From: Flavobacterium chryseum | Lineage (GTDB): Bacteria; Bacteroidota; Bacteroidia; Flavobacteriales; Flavobacteriaceae | Direction: 5' to 3' | Assembly: GCF_004362015.1 (NCBI RefSeq) | Contig: NZ_SNWW01000003.1 | Location: forward strand, 124,001 to 188,000 | DNA length: 64,000 nt | In this document: positions 9,337-16,301 of the stretch, piece after piece | How the letters are laid out: each line of letters starts with the position of its first letter | How positions within the stretch are numbered: position 1 is the stretch's first letter | The notes under the pieces: model-generated | Database searches by the model: none | Seen by the model: the letters and a program-made list of their open reading frames with translations, nothing else | Told to the model about the DNA's origin: nothing | Made by a program: the position numbers and the translations under genes

Positions 9337-9699
9337 ATGATGAAATATTTATTTATAATAGTTACTCTGCTTTCTATCAACTTAAACCAGAAAACAGAAA
9401 AACTTAATGGTCGATATAATTATCTAGTTGAAGATAACAATTCATATATCCAAAAAGATAAAATTACTTTTAAGGATAGTATTTTTGTCTTTGATAACAA
9501 ATATATGCCAAAAGGAAAAATTTCCTATGGCAATGTAATTTTGTTGGATAATTTCATTAATACCGATTTAATTATCAGCATTCCAAAAAACCAGATTGAA
9601 AAAGATACGATTCTGTTTTACATGCATGATAAGAAAAGTTCTTCCGCGAATTATCTTGATGAAGTTATTGGGAAAGGAAAATTGATTAGAATTAAATAA
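9337..9699 (+). CDS. Small hypothetical exported protein
   Basis: 120 residues, starting 3 bases after the regulator's stop, so probably cotranscribed. The N-terminus (MMKYLFIIVTLLSIN) looks like a short signal peptide; the rest is mostly predicted beta strands with many lysines and asparagines. I do not recognise a family. It could be a small periplasmic or surface beta protein. Codon and base use match the neighbours. Confidence 0.6.
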   Translation: MMKYLFIIVTLLSINLNQKTEKLNGRYNYLVEDNNSYIQKDKITFKDSIFVFDNKYMPKGKISYGNVILLDNFINTDLIISIPKNQIEKDTILFYMHDKKSSSANYLDEVIGKGKLIRIK

Positions 9700-9727
9700 T
9701 ACATCCCTGTCTTTTTAGCACGTCTTA

Positions 9728-9833
9728 TTTGTCATTCCGAGGAACGAGGAATCTCCACAAGAAGCTCGACAAAGATTGGCGATATACTGTGCGGAGCTAC
9801 TTGCGGAGATTCCTCGTTCCTCGGAATGACAAA
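9728..9833. repeat. Long perfect inverted repeat element (copy 1)
   Basis: Two perfect 29-base arms (9728-9756 and 9805-9833), TTTGTCATTCCGAGGAACG... and its complement, separated by 48 bases. The spacer holds CTCGACAAAGATTGGCGAT (9765-9783), which recurs with one change in the second element at 37405-37504. The arms differ between the two copies but each pairs perfectly with itself. Confidence 0.85.
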
Positions 9834-9871
9834 CTGTTTGATCACTCAAAACATAACGTCTCGCAATCTTT

Positions 9872-9909
9872 TCATCTCGACGAAGGAGAGATCACACTCG
9901 AAACTCCGC
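9872..9909 (+). repeat. Solo arm of the inverted-repeat family
   Basis: TCATCTCGACG-AAGGAGAGATCACACT followed by CGAAACTCCGC. It matches a second solo arm at 37693-37738 (minus strand, with a 7-base insertion) and the arm type of the element at 37405-37504. Confidence 0.65.
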
Positions 9910-9948
9910 TCCTATTATAACCAAACTTTATCGAGCTACTTGCGAAGA

Positions 9949-9970
9949 ATGGATTGAAATCCATCCCTAC
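9949..9970 (-). repeat. REP-like palindrome with GTAG foot
   Basis: Minus strand: GTAG, GG, then ATGGATT-TC-AATCCAT. It shares the GGATT-nn-AATCC core with the pair at 469-566 and has an intact GTAG tetranucleotide. Confidence 0.6.
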
Positions 9971-10026
9971 AATATCTTTTGTTCCTATGGAACTTTTTCC
10001 CTTTACGCCTATTCAACTTTTGAAAA

Positions 10027-10142
10027 TGAAACTTCTCGCTTAGCCCCGATAGAAGTGGAAATCCTTTTGTGGCGGGGTTCGCCATAAAAGATTGAAACGG
10101 ATAGCGGGACTAGACGTCTTTTGAAAATCAAATTTCTGCTTC
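10027..10142 (+). ncRNA. Structured RNA-like element, copy A
   Basis: Core GATAGAAGTGGAAATCC, then TTTT, a hairpin TGGCG-GGGTT-CGCCA, AAAAGATTGAAACGGATAGC. An outer helix CCCG/CGGG closes it. Copies at 37551-37640 and 42996-43105 (minus) keep these helices with other bases, and GGGTT is also the apical loop of copy C. The 3' tail GAAAATCAAATTTCTGCTTC (10123-10142) recurs in copy C with one change. Transcription is not shown. The Rfam Flavo-1 family is a candidate identity that I cannot confirm. Confidence 0.6.
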
Positions 10143-10188
10143 AAAAAAACCTTAGAATCTTAGCATCTCAGAAACTTAGAAACTTTTC

Positions 10189-10233
10189 TTAATCTACATT
10201 AAGTGCCTTTCATTGACCTTGGTGATATCTTTG
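10189..10233 (+). promoter_or_regulatory. Pirin promoter with CTTAA-N6-TTAAG operator motif
   Basis: CTTAATCTACATTAAGTGCC (10188-10207) is followed after 18 bases by the -7 box TATCTTTG (10226-10233). The same motif with the same 18-base spacing precedes the yceI-like gene. The inverted repeat would cover the -33 region, so a repressor or activator site is likely. Confidence 0.65.
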
Positions 10234-10261
10234 TACTATAAATAATAAAACACATATAATC

Positions 10262-10978
10262 ATGGAAAATATAGTATTACACAAAGCAGAAACAAGAGGA
10301 AATGCAAATCACGGATGGCTTAACGCTTATCACAGTTTTAGTTTTGCAAGCTGGTACAATCCTGAAAGAATTCAGTTTGGAGCACTTCGTGTTTTAAACG
10401 ATGACACGATTGCAGGCGGAATGGGTTTTGGAACTCATCCTCACGATAATATGGAAATTATTACGATTCCGCTTGAAGGTGATTTGGCTCATAAAGACAG
10501 CATGGGAAATACTGAAATCATCAAAAATGGTGATATTCAGGTTATGAGTGCAGGAACTGGAGTGCAGCACAGTGAGTTTAACCCAAATGCAGATCATCAA
10601 ACTAAACTGTTACAAATCTGGTTGTTTCCGAATAAAAGAAATGTTACGCCGCGTTACCAACAAATTACTTTGGATGTTGCGGACAGACACAATAAACTGT
10701 CTCAGATTTTATCTCCGAATGCAGATGACGAAGGCGTTTGGATTCATCAGGATGCCTGGTTTAATATGGGAAATTTTGATACCGGAATTGCTACAGAATA
10801 TAAAATTAAAAAAGAAGGAAATGGAGTTTACGCATTCATTTTAAAAGGAAACGTAACAATCAACGGTCAGGAATTGAATACTCGTGATGCAGTTGGAATT
10901 TCAGGAACTGATATTTTAAAAATACAAGCTAATACTGATGCAGAATTTTTATTGATGGATATTCCGATGAACTATTAA
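10262..10978 (+). CDS. Pirin-family cupin protein
   Basis: 238 residues with the pirin bicupin layout. Likely metal ligands are His59 and His61 (GTHPHDNME), His103 and Glu105 (GTGVQHSEFN). Some bacterial pirins, such as YhhW, have quercetin dioxygenase activity in vitro; others are regulatory or redox-linked. No substrate can be assigned. Followed by a YceI-family gene with its own promoter and an identical operator-like motif, so the two are probably coregulated rather than one operon. Confidence 0.92.
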   Translation: MENIVLHKAETRGNANHGWLNAYHSFSFASWYNPERIQFGALRVLNDDTIAGGMGFGTHPHDNMEIITIPLEGDLAHKDSMGNTEIIKNGDIQVMSAGTGVQHSEFNPNADHQTKLLQIWLFPNKRNVTPRYQQITLDVADRHNKLSQILSPNADDEGVWIHQDAWFNMGNFDTGIATEYKIKKEGNGVYAFILKGNVTINGQELNTRDAVGISGTDILKIQANTDAEFLLMDIPMNY

Positions 10979-11039
10979 TTCAAGCATTTTTTCAAACATA
11001 AAACAAACGGACAATTTAAAAGTTATTTCATTTTATTTC

Positions 11040-11084
11040 TTAATCTAGGTTAAGTGCCAAATAAAGACCCTCGAAGTAACTTTG
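11040..11084 (+). promoter_or_regulatory. yceI-like promoter with CTTAA-N6-TTAAG operator motif
   Basis: CTTAATCTAGGTTAAGTGCC (11039-11058), 18 bases, then TAACTTTG (11077-11084). Outside this block the spacer differs from the pirin promoter, so the shared block is selected rather than a recent duplication. Confidence 0.65.
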
Positions 11085-11123
11085 TCCTATCAAAATGAAA
11101 TTAATTATTTAAAAAATAAAATT

Positions 11124-11657
11124 ATGGCAACTACAAAATGGTCAATTGACCCAACACACTCAGAAATTGGTTTTAAAGTTAAACACATGATGTTTACAAA
11201 TGTTTCAGGTAAATTTGGAACTTACGATGCAACAATTACTACAGACGGAGATAACTTCGAAAATGCTGCAATCGAATTTTCTGGCGATATCGCTTCTATC
11301 GATACTGCAAATGCAGACAGAGATGGTCACTTAAGAAGTGCAGACTTTTTTGATGTTGAAAACAATCCAAAATTAACTTTCAAATCTTCAACTTTCAAAA
11401 AAATTGATGCTGGTGATTACGAAATAACTGGAGATTTGACAATAAAAGGTGTTTCAAAATCTGTAACATTTCCTGTAGACTTTAGCGGAATCATGACTGA
11501 TCCTTGGGGAAATACTAAAGTTGGTTTAAGCATAGAAGGAAAAATCAATCGTAAAGATTGGGGATTAAACTGGAACTCAGCTCTTGAAACTGGTGGAGTT
11601 TTAGTAGGCGAAGAAGTAAAATTAAACATCGAATTACAGTTCGCAAAACAAGCATAA
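11124..11657 (+). CDS. YceI-family lipocalin-like protein
   Basis: 177 residues from ATG 11124. Family signatures: WSIDPTHSEIGFKVKHMM, VSGKFGTYDATI, FEFSGDIASIDT-like strand, RDGHLRSADFFDVENNPKLTFKS, GDLTIKGVSK, and WGLNWNSALETGGVLVGEEVKLNIE at the C-terminus. YceI proteins are beta barrels binding isoprenoid or amphiphilic ligands. I see no signal peptide, so it may be cytoplasmic. An upstream TTG start at 11082 would place the promoter box inside the gene, so I reject it. Confidence 0.93.
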   Translation: MATTKWSIDPTHSEIGFKVKHMMFTNVSGKFGTYDATITTDGDNFENAAIEFSGDIASIDTANADRDGHLRSADFFDVENNPKLTFKSSTFKKIDAGDYEITGDLTIKGVSKSVTFPVDFSGIMTDPWGNTKVGLSIEGKINRKDWGLNWNSALETGGVLVGEEVKLNIELQFAKQA

Positions 11658-11686
11658 TTTGCAATATTCTATTAATTTGGTTGGTT

Positions 11687-11724
11687 AAAAAGCCTGCACT
11701 TGTTGAAAAGTGCAGGCTTTTGTT
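11687..11724 (+). terminator. Terminator after yceI-like gene
   Basis: AAAAGCCTGCACTT / AAGTGCAGGCTTTT hairpin followed by T-rich sequence, 30 bases after the stop. Confidence 0.85.
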
Positions 11725-11865
11725 TTAGTTTGCCACGAATTACACTAATTTCCACTAATTTTTTTCTACAAATTAAAAAGATTTTCGCAGATTAAAATCC
11801 ACATAATCCTTTGGCAAAAAACTAAAATTCAATTTGTGAAATTTGTGAAATTTGTGGCAAAAAAA

Positions 11866-12729
11866 TTATCGCACAGTATTTCTAAATTCAGTTGGCGACA
11901 TTCCGGTTTGTTTTTTGAAGAATCTGGAGAAATACGAATAATCCTCGTAGCCTACTTTAAATGCTACTTCGTTTACGGCTAATTGTTTATCGATCAGCAT
12001 TCGCTTTATCTCTAAAACTACTCGATCTGTAATTACTTCTGTGGCTGTTTTTTGTAGAATTTCATTGCAAATTCGGTTTAAATGTTTTAAAGTGATATTT
12101 AATTTTTCGGCATAAAACGAAGGCAGTTTTTGAGTTTTAAAATATTCTTCTAATAAAGTTTCAAATGCACTGATTTTGATATTATACGAATGTGTTTGAT
12201 GCGAATAGGTTTCATTATATTTCCTGGAAATTTCGATATGAATACAATCAAGCAGATTCAGTAATTTATCTAATTGCAATTTATTAATTTGAAGATTTTC
12301 GTCAATTAATAAATCAAAATATGGGAGGATTTTTGGAATTTCTTTTTCTTCAAAAACCATTTCCGGGCGATTGTGAATCGAATGATAAAAATTATAATCG
12401 TTGATGTTTTTCTGTCCGAAATATAAATTATAAAGTTCCTGAGAAAAGATAATCACATAACCTTCAATGTCTTCAGACAAACTCCAATGATGCATTTGTC
12501 CGGGCTGTAAAACAAATAAACTTCCTTTTTTTATTTCGAATTGATCAAAATCGACTTCATGCGTTCCTGAACCATTCGTAAAAAACACCATTAAATAAGA
12601 ATCGTGACGATGTGGCTCTTCGACAAAACTGTGACTTTTTAAATGTTCTTTGAAAGTATTGACGTAAAAATCGCGATGAATGTCGTTACAGCTAAAATTC
12701 TGAACACTATAAACTGGATATTTTTTCAT
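11866..12729 (-). CDS. AraC-family transcriptional regulator with cupin sensor domain
   Basis: 287 residues. The N-terminal part is an AraC-type cupin (EEPHRHDSYLMVFFTNGSGTHEVDF, LQPGQMHHW). The C-terminal double helix-turn-helix ends with the family signature VAFKVGYEDYSYFSRFFKKQTGMSPTEFR. It is convergent with the yceI-like gene and is a reasonable candidate for the factor acting on the shared pirin/yceI motif, but this is only proximity. The effector is unknown. Confidence 0.92.
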   Translation of the reverse strand: MKKYPVYSVQNFSCNDIHRDFYVNTFKEHLKSHSFVEEPHRHDSYLMVFFTNGSGTHEVDFDQFEIKKGSLFVLQPGQMHHWSLSEDIEGYVIIFSQELYNLYFGQKNINDYNFYHSIHNRPEMVFEEKEIPKILPYFDLLIDENLQINKLQLDKLLNLLDCIHIEISRKYNETYSHQTHSYNIKISAFETLLEEYFKTQKLPSFYAEKLNITLKHLNRICNEILQKTATEVITDRVVLEIKRMLIDKQLAVNEVAFKVGYEDYSYFSRFFKKQTGMSPTEFRNTVR

Positions 12730-12821
12730 AAAATGTCTTTATTGTGCTATAAGTAGCGAAGATATAAAAAAGGATTTAATAGAATCTAAAATACCTTTGT
12801 ATAAATAAAAACAACAAAGTC

Positions 12822-13184
12822 ATGTCAAATACATTAACACATATTTTGAAAAATGAATGTCCGAATTGTCATAAAGGAAAAGTATTTAAAGACAAAAATA
12901 TTTTTCTGAATTTCGGTTTTCCAAAAATGAATGAATATTGTAGTCATTGTAATTACAAATTTCAAAAAGAACCTGGTTACTTTTTTGGTGCCATGTACGT
13001 AAATTACGGATTGACTGTAGCGCAAGGTATTGCTACTTATTGTGTTGCCCAAATGTTTTTTGAACAAACATTCGATTTACGAATCATTCCTATTATTGCT
13101 GTTGCAATTACCTTACTAACTTCTTTCAATCTGCGATTTTCAAGATTAGTATGGATTTACATGTTTAAGGATTATACGAGCTAA
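12822..13184 (+). CDS. DUF983 membrane protein
   Basis: 120 residues. Starts with a zinc-ribbon-like set of cysteines (Cys13, Cys16, Cys40, Cys43; CPNCHKGK and CSHC) followed by two hydrophobic helices at about residues 57-80 and 88-105. This is the DUF983 layout, found near fatty-acid and respiratory genes in many bacteria; its function is unknown. fabD follows on the same strand but has its own promoter. Confidence 0.85.
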   Translation: MSNTLTHILKNECPNCHKGKVFKDKNIFLNFGFPKMNEYCSHCNYKFQKEPGYFFGAMYVNYGLTVAQGIATYCVAQMFFEQTFDLRIIPIIAVAITLLTSFNLRFSRLVWIYMFKDYTS

Positions 13185-13192
13185 AAAAATAC

Positions 13193-13200
13193 TATTTTTG
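13193..13200 (+). promoter_or_regulatory. fabD promoter -7 box
   Basis: TATTTTTG, a full TAnnTTTG match, 55 bases before the fabD ATG. The -33 element is weak. Confidence 0.5.
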
Positions 13201-13254
13201 CCTTTCAATTGAAACTAATTTTCAATTCAACAAATTTCAATCTTAATTAGACAA

Positions 13255-14130
13255 ATGAAAGCATACGTATTTCCGGGTCAGGGCGCACAGTTTACAGGAA
13301 TGGGCAAAGATTTATATGAATCATCGGCTTTAGCCAAAGATTTATTTGAAAAAGCTAATGAAATTTTAGGTTTCAGAATTACAGATATTATGTTCGAAGG
13401 TACTGCCGAAGAACTAAAAGAAACTAAAGTTACGCAACCGGCAGTTTTTTTACATTCGGTTATTTTAGCTAAAACTTTAGGCGAAGATTTTAAACCAGAA
13501 ATGGTTGCAGGACATTCGTTAGGAGAATTTTCTGCATTGGTTGCCAACGGAACTTTATCTTTTGAAGATGGACTTAAATTAGTTTCTCAACGTGCTTTGG
13601 CAATGCAAAAAGCCTGCGAAATTACTCCATCTACAATGGCTGCAGTTTTAGGTTTAGCTGATAATATTGTAGAAGAAGTTTGTGCTTCTATTGACGGAAT
13701 CGTAGTTGCAGCAAACTACAACTGTCCGGGACAATTGGTTATTTCTGGAGAAACTACCGCAGTTGAAAAAGCTTGTGAAGCAATGAAAGCTGCAGGAGCA
13801 AAACGTGCTTTAATTTTACCTGTTGGAGGAGCATTTCACTCTCCAATGATGGAACCGGCAAGAGAAGAACTGGCTGCAGCAATTGAAGCAACTACATTCT
13901 CTACTCCTATTTGCCCGGTTTACCAAAACGTTACTGCAAATGCAGTTTCAGACGCAAACGAAATCAAAAAGAACTTAATTATTCAATTGACTGCTCCTGT
14001 AAAATGGACTCAATCTGTACAACAAATGATCGCTGACGGCGCTACTTTGTTTACTGAAGTTGGCCCAGGAAAAGTGCTAGCAGGTTTGATTAATAAAATT
14101 GATAAAGAAGCGGTTACGGCGAATGCTTAA
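13255..14130 (+). CDS. fabD: Malonyl-CoA:ACP transacylase
   Basis: 291 residues. Loads malonyl groups onto acyl carrier protein for fatty-acid synthesis. The N-terminal YVFPGQGAQ, the nucleophile elbow GHSLGEF with Ser88, and His195 in GGAFHSPMM are all present. It ends with GPGKVLAGLINKI, as in other FabD proteins. It stands alone here rather than in a fab cluster. Confidence 0.96.
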   Translation: MKAYVFPGQGAQFTGMGKDLYESSALAKDLFEKANEILGFRITDIMFEGTAEELKETKVTQPAVFLHSVILAKTLGEDFKPEMVAGHSLGEFSALVANGTLSFEDGLKLVSQRALAMQKACEITPSTMAAVLGLADNIVEEVCASIDGIVVAANYNCPGQLVISGETTAVEKACEAMKAAGAKRALILPVGGAFHSPMMEPAREELAAAIEATTFSTPICPVYQNVTANAVSDANEIKKNLIIQLTAPVKWTQSVQQMIADGATLFTEVGPGKVLAGLINKIDKEAVTANA

Positions 14131-14177
14131 TTCTTATTTAGTTACAGTGACAGTTTTCACTTATTTAATGTATAAAA

Positions 14178-14213
14178 AAATCCTCATAGACTTCAATCAG
14201 TTTATGAGGATTT
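14178..14213. terminator. Bidirectional terminator between fabD and the toxin gene
   Basis: AAATCCTCATA and TATGAGGATTT form an 11-bp stem with a 14-base loop, with A-run before and T-rich sequence after. Confidence 0.8.
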
Positions 14214-14217
14214 ACTT

Positions 14218-14544
14218 TTATAACTGTTTTGCTTCTTCGCTGTAATTATTTAAAATTCCAGTAATCAGATAACTTTGATTTCTTTTTTCAAAAAACACAT
14301 ACCAAGTAGTTCTGGTATTAGCTTTATAAAAAATATAATCTGACCCTAAATAATGAAGTGATTTTGGAGTTTTCTTATGAGGAGATTTTTTAATTCTTTC
14401 CGGAACGGCATCATAAATATTGTCAACATATTCTTCTGCAGATTCTATAAATCCAAAATATTGTTTTTTATGTAAGATTACAACCAAATCATCAAGGTAA
14501 CTTATTACAAATGGCGTAAAAATAACTTCTATTTTCCCCACCAT
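14218..14544 (-). CDS. RelE/ParE-family toxin-like protein
   Basis: 108 residues with the fold pattern of a ParE/RelE toxin: N-terminal helix pair (FVISYLDDLVVILHKKQYFGFIESAEEYVDNI), then a beta sheet (KTPKSLHYLGSDYIFYKANTRTTWYVFFEKRNQSYLITGILNNYSEEA). RelE toxins cleave mRNA on the ribosome; ParE toxins hit gyrase. The sequence does not tell which. Overlaps the 3' end of the upstream small gene by 16 bases, typical of an antitoxin-toxin operon. Confidence 0.7.
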   Translation of the reverse strand: MVGKIEVIFTPFVISYLDDLVVILHKKQYFGFIESAEEYVDNIYDAVPERIKKSPHKKTPKSLHYLGSDYIFYKANTRTTWYVFFEKRNQSYLITGILNNYSEEAKQL

Positions 14545-14723
14545 TCTCTAATTCTCCTTTTCGCTTCAGCTTTTGCTTCTTCTGGCGTTAACCCTTTTGC
14601 AAACTCAGCATCAAAATCAAAAGTTTCAGGATCTATTCCTTTGAACTTCGGTTTTTGAATTTCATACTCCACTCTAGGTTCTTCTACCTTATCATTTTTT
14701 TTATTTTCTTTTTCTGAACCCAT
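14529..14723 (-). CDS. Probable antitoxin partner of the ParE/RelE-like protein
   Basis: 64 residues, highly charged, ending EFAKGLTPEEAKAEAKRRIREWWGK, a helix able to wrap a toxin. No DNA-binding ribbon-helix-helix or helix-turn-helix domain is obvious; the N-terminal half is polar and likely disordered. Assigned as antitoxin mainly because it precedes and overlaps the toxin-like gene. A chaperone-like or unrelated partner is possible. Confidence 0.55.
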   Translation of the reverse strand: MGSEKENKKNDKVEEPRVEYEIQKPKFKGIDPETFDFDAEFAKGLTPEEAKAEAKRRIREWWGK

Positions 14724-14773
14724 AATTCCTACATTTTTACCTTACAAATTTACAAAATAAATCGAATCAAAAT

Positions 14774-14807
14774 AAAAATCCCAAATGAATAATCATTTGG
14801 GATTTTT
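14774..14807. terminator. galE terminator
   Basis: AAAAATCCCAAATGA / TCATTTGGGATTTTT, a perfect 15-bp stem with a 4-base loop, placed 26 bases after the galE stop in the minus direction. Confidence 0.85.
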
Positions 14808-14832
14808 ATATTTAGTATGCGACTGAAAATTA

Positions 14833-15846
14833 TTAAGAACGAACTTTTTGTTCCCATTTCCAAGCACTTGCCATTGCTTCGTCTAAGCTTAATTCTGCTT
14901 TCCAGCCTAAAACATTATTAGCTTTGTCTGTATTTGCGTAGGCTTCTGTGATATCGCCTTCGCGACGCGGCATAATTTTATAGGGTAGTTTTTTATTGCT
15001 TACTTTTTCAAAACTATGAATTACTTCCAAAACCGAACTTCCTGTTCCGGTTCCTAAATTAAAAGTTTCTACTTTTTGCAAATTCTTTTTATTCAATAAA
15101 CGCTGCAATGCAATAACGTGGGCTTTTGCTAAATCAACAACGTGAATATAATCACGAACCGCAGTTCCGTCAGGCGTTGGATAATCATTTCCAAAAACTG
15201 ATAATTCCTGACGCAATCCCATTCCGGTTTGGGTAATAAACGGAACTAAGTTTTGAGGAACTCCTAAAGGCAATTCCCCAATTTCTGTACTTGAGTGTGC
15301 TCCAACCGGATTAAAATAACGCAATAAAATCGCAGTTATATTTGTTACTTTAGCTGTATCTGTAATAATTTCTTCTCCAATTTGCTTTGTATTTCCGTAA
15401 GGAGACATTGCTGTTTGCACCGCAGCATCTTCTGTTATTGGCATTTTTTCGGCTTGACCGTAAACTGTACAAGATGAACTAAAAATGAAACTTGCTTCTG
15501 GTTTTTCTTTTAATTCCTGCAATAAATACACTAAGGAATTAATATTATTTTCGTAATACAATAACGGATTTTCAACACTTTCTCCAACTGCTTTTGAAGC
15601 TGCAAAATGAATTACTCCAGTAACATCATTGTGTTTTTTAAAGAAATTTTGAACTGCCGCTTTTTCTCTTAAATCAATTTTCTCGAATAAAGGCGTTTTT
15701 CCGGTTATGTTTGTAATTCCTTTTAAAACATCTTCTGAAGAATTTGAAAGATTATCAATTACCACAACTTCAAAGCCTTCATTTTGCAATTCGACTACGG
15801 TATGCGAACCAATAAATCCTAATCCTCCTGTTACTAATATTTTCAT
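14833..15846 (-). CDS. galE: UDP-glucose 4-epimerase
   Basis: 337 residues. Extended SDR enzyme interconverting UDP-glucose and UDP-galactose. N-terminal NAD site GGLGFIGSHT (residues 7-16), SSSCTVYG, catalytic Tyr150 and Lys154 (SPYGNTK), RYFNPVGAH, and DYPTPDGTAVRDYIHVVDLA further on. Last gene of a probable three-gene minus-strand operon after an NTF2-like gene (18-base gap). It supplies sugar nucleotides for surface glycans. Confidence 0.95.
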   Translation of the reverse strand: MKILVTGGLGFIGSHTVVELQNEGFEVVVIDNLSNSSEDVLKGITNITGKTPLFEKIDLREKAAVQNFFKKHNDVTGVIHFAASKAVGESVENPLLYYENNINSLVYLLQELKEKPEASFIFSSSCTVYGQAEKMPITEDAAVQTAMSPYGNTKQIGEEIITDTAKVTNITAILLRYFNPVGAHSSTEIGELPLGVPQNLVPFITQTGMGLRQELSVFGNDYPTPDGTAVRDYIHVVDLAKAHVIALQRLLNKKNLQKVETFNLGTGTGSSVLEVIHSFEKVSNKKLPYKIMPRREGDITEAYANTDKANNVLGWKAELSLDEAMASAWKWEQKVRS

Positions 15847-15864
15847 TTGCTATTTCTTATCTGG

Positions 15865-16299
15865 TTATATTTTAAAAGCTTGTCGGGCAATAAGCAACCA
15901 ATTATTTTTTTGTTTTTGCCAAACAAGCATTATTCCAATTTTAATATCTTTATCAATTCCGCCATCTTTGGTATGAGCTGCTAAAATATGTCTAACTATT
16001 GCTACATCACCGTTAATAGTAATGGTTTGATCTTGAAATTCTATCGTTACAAAATCAGATTTTCCACTAACGATTCCTTCTATAAATTCTGTTTGATTTT
16101 GAAAATTACCATTTGAGTGAACATAATTCAACTTTTCAGAAGTTAATGATTTTAATTTCACGCCATCTGCATCAATCATTGCCTGACGCAAAATTTCAAC
16201 TCGATTATTGACGGCAGTTTCTTCTTTAGAATTCGATTTTTGAGCAAAAACCGAAACCTGAACAAGAATCATTAAAATTAAAATATTGAAAGATCTCAT
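15865..16299 (-). CDS. Exported DUF4440 / NTF2-like protein
   Basis: 144 residues. An N-terminal signal peptide (MRSFNILILMILVQVSVFAQK) precedes an NTF2-like cone fold (RVEILRQAMIDADGVKLKSLTSEKLNYVHSNG, and a C-terminal MLVWQKQKNNWLLIARQAF). Such proteins bind small ligands or act as unknown enzymes. It lies 2 bases after the aminotransferase gene and 18 before galE, so it is cotranscribed with sugar genes, but no link in function is visible. Confidence 0.8.
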   Translation of the reverse strand: MRSFNILILMILVQVSVFAQKSNSKEETAVNNRVEILRQAMIDADGVKLKSLTSEKLNYVHSNGNFQNQTEFIEGIVSGKSDFVTIEFQDQTITINGDVAIVRHILAAHTKDGGIDKDIKIGIMLVWQKQKNNWLLIARQAFKI

Positions 16300-16301
16300 G
16301 A

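Noticed and set aside
9729..9920. Open reading frame of 63 codons on the plus strand
   Set aside because: It is made of the inverted repeat element and the solo arm; openness is a by-product of the palindromes.
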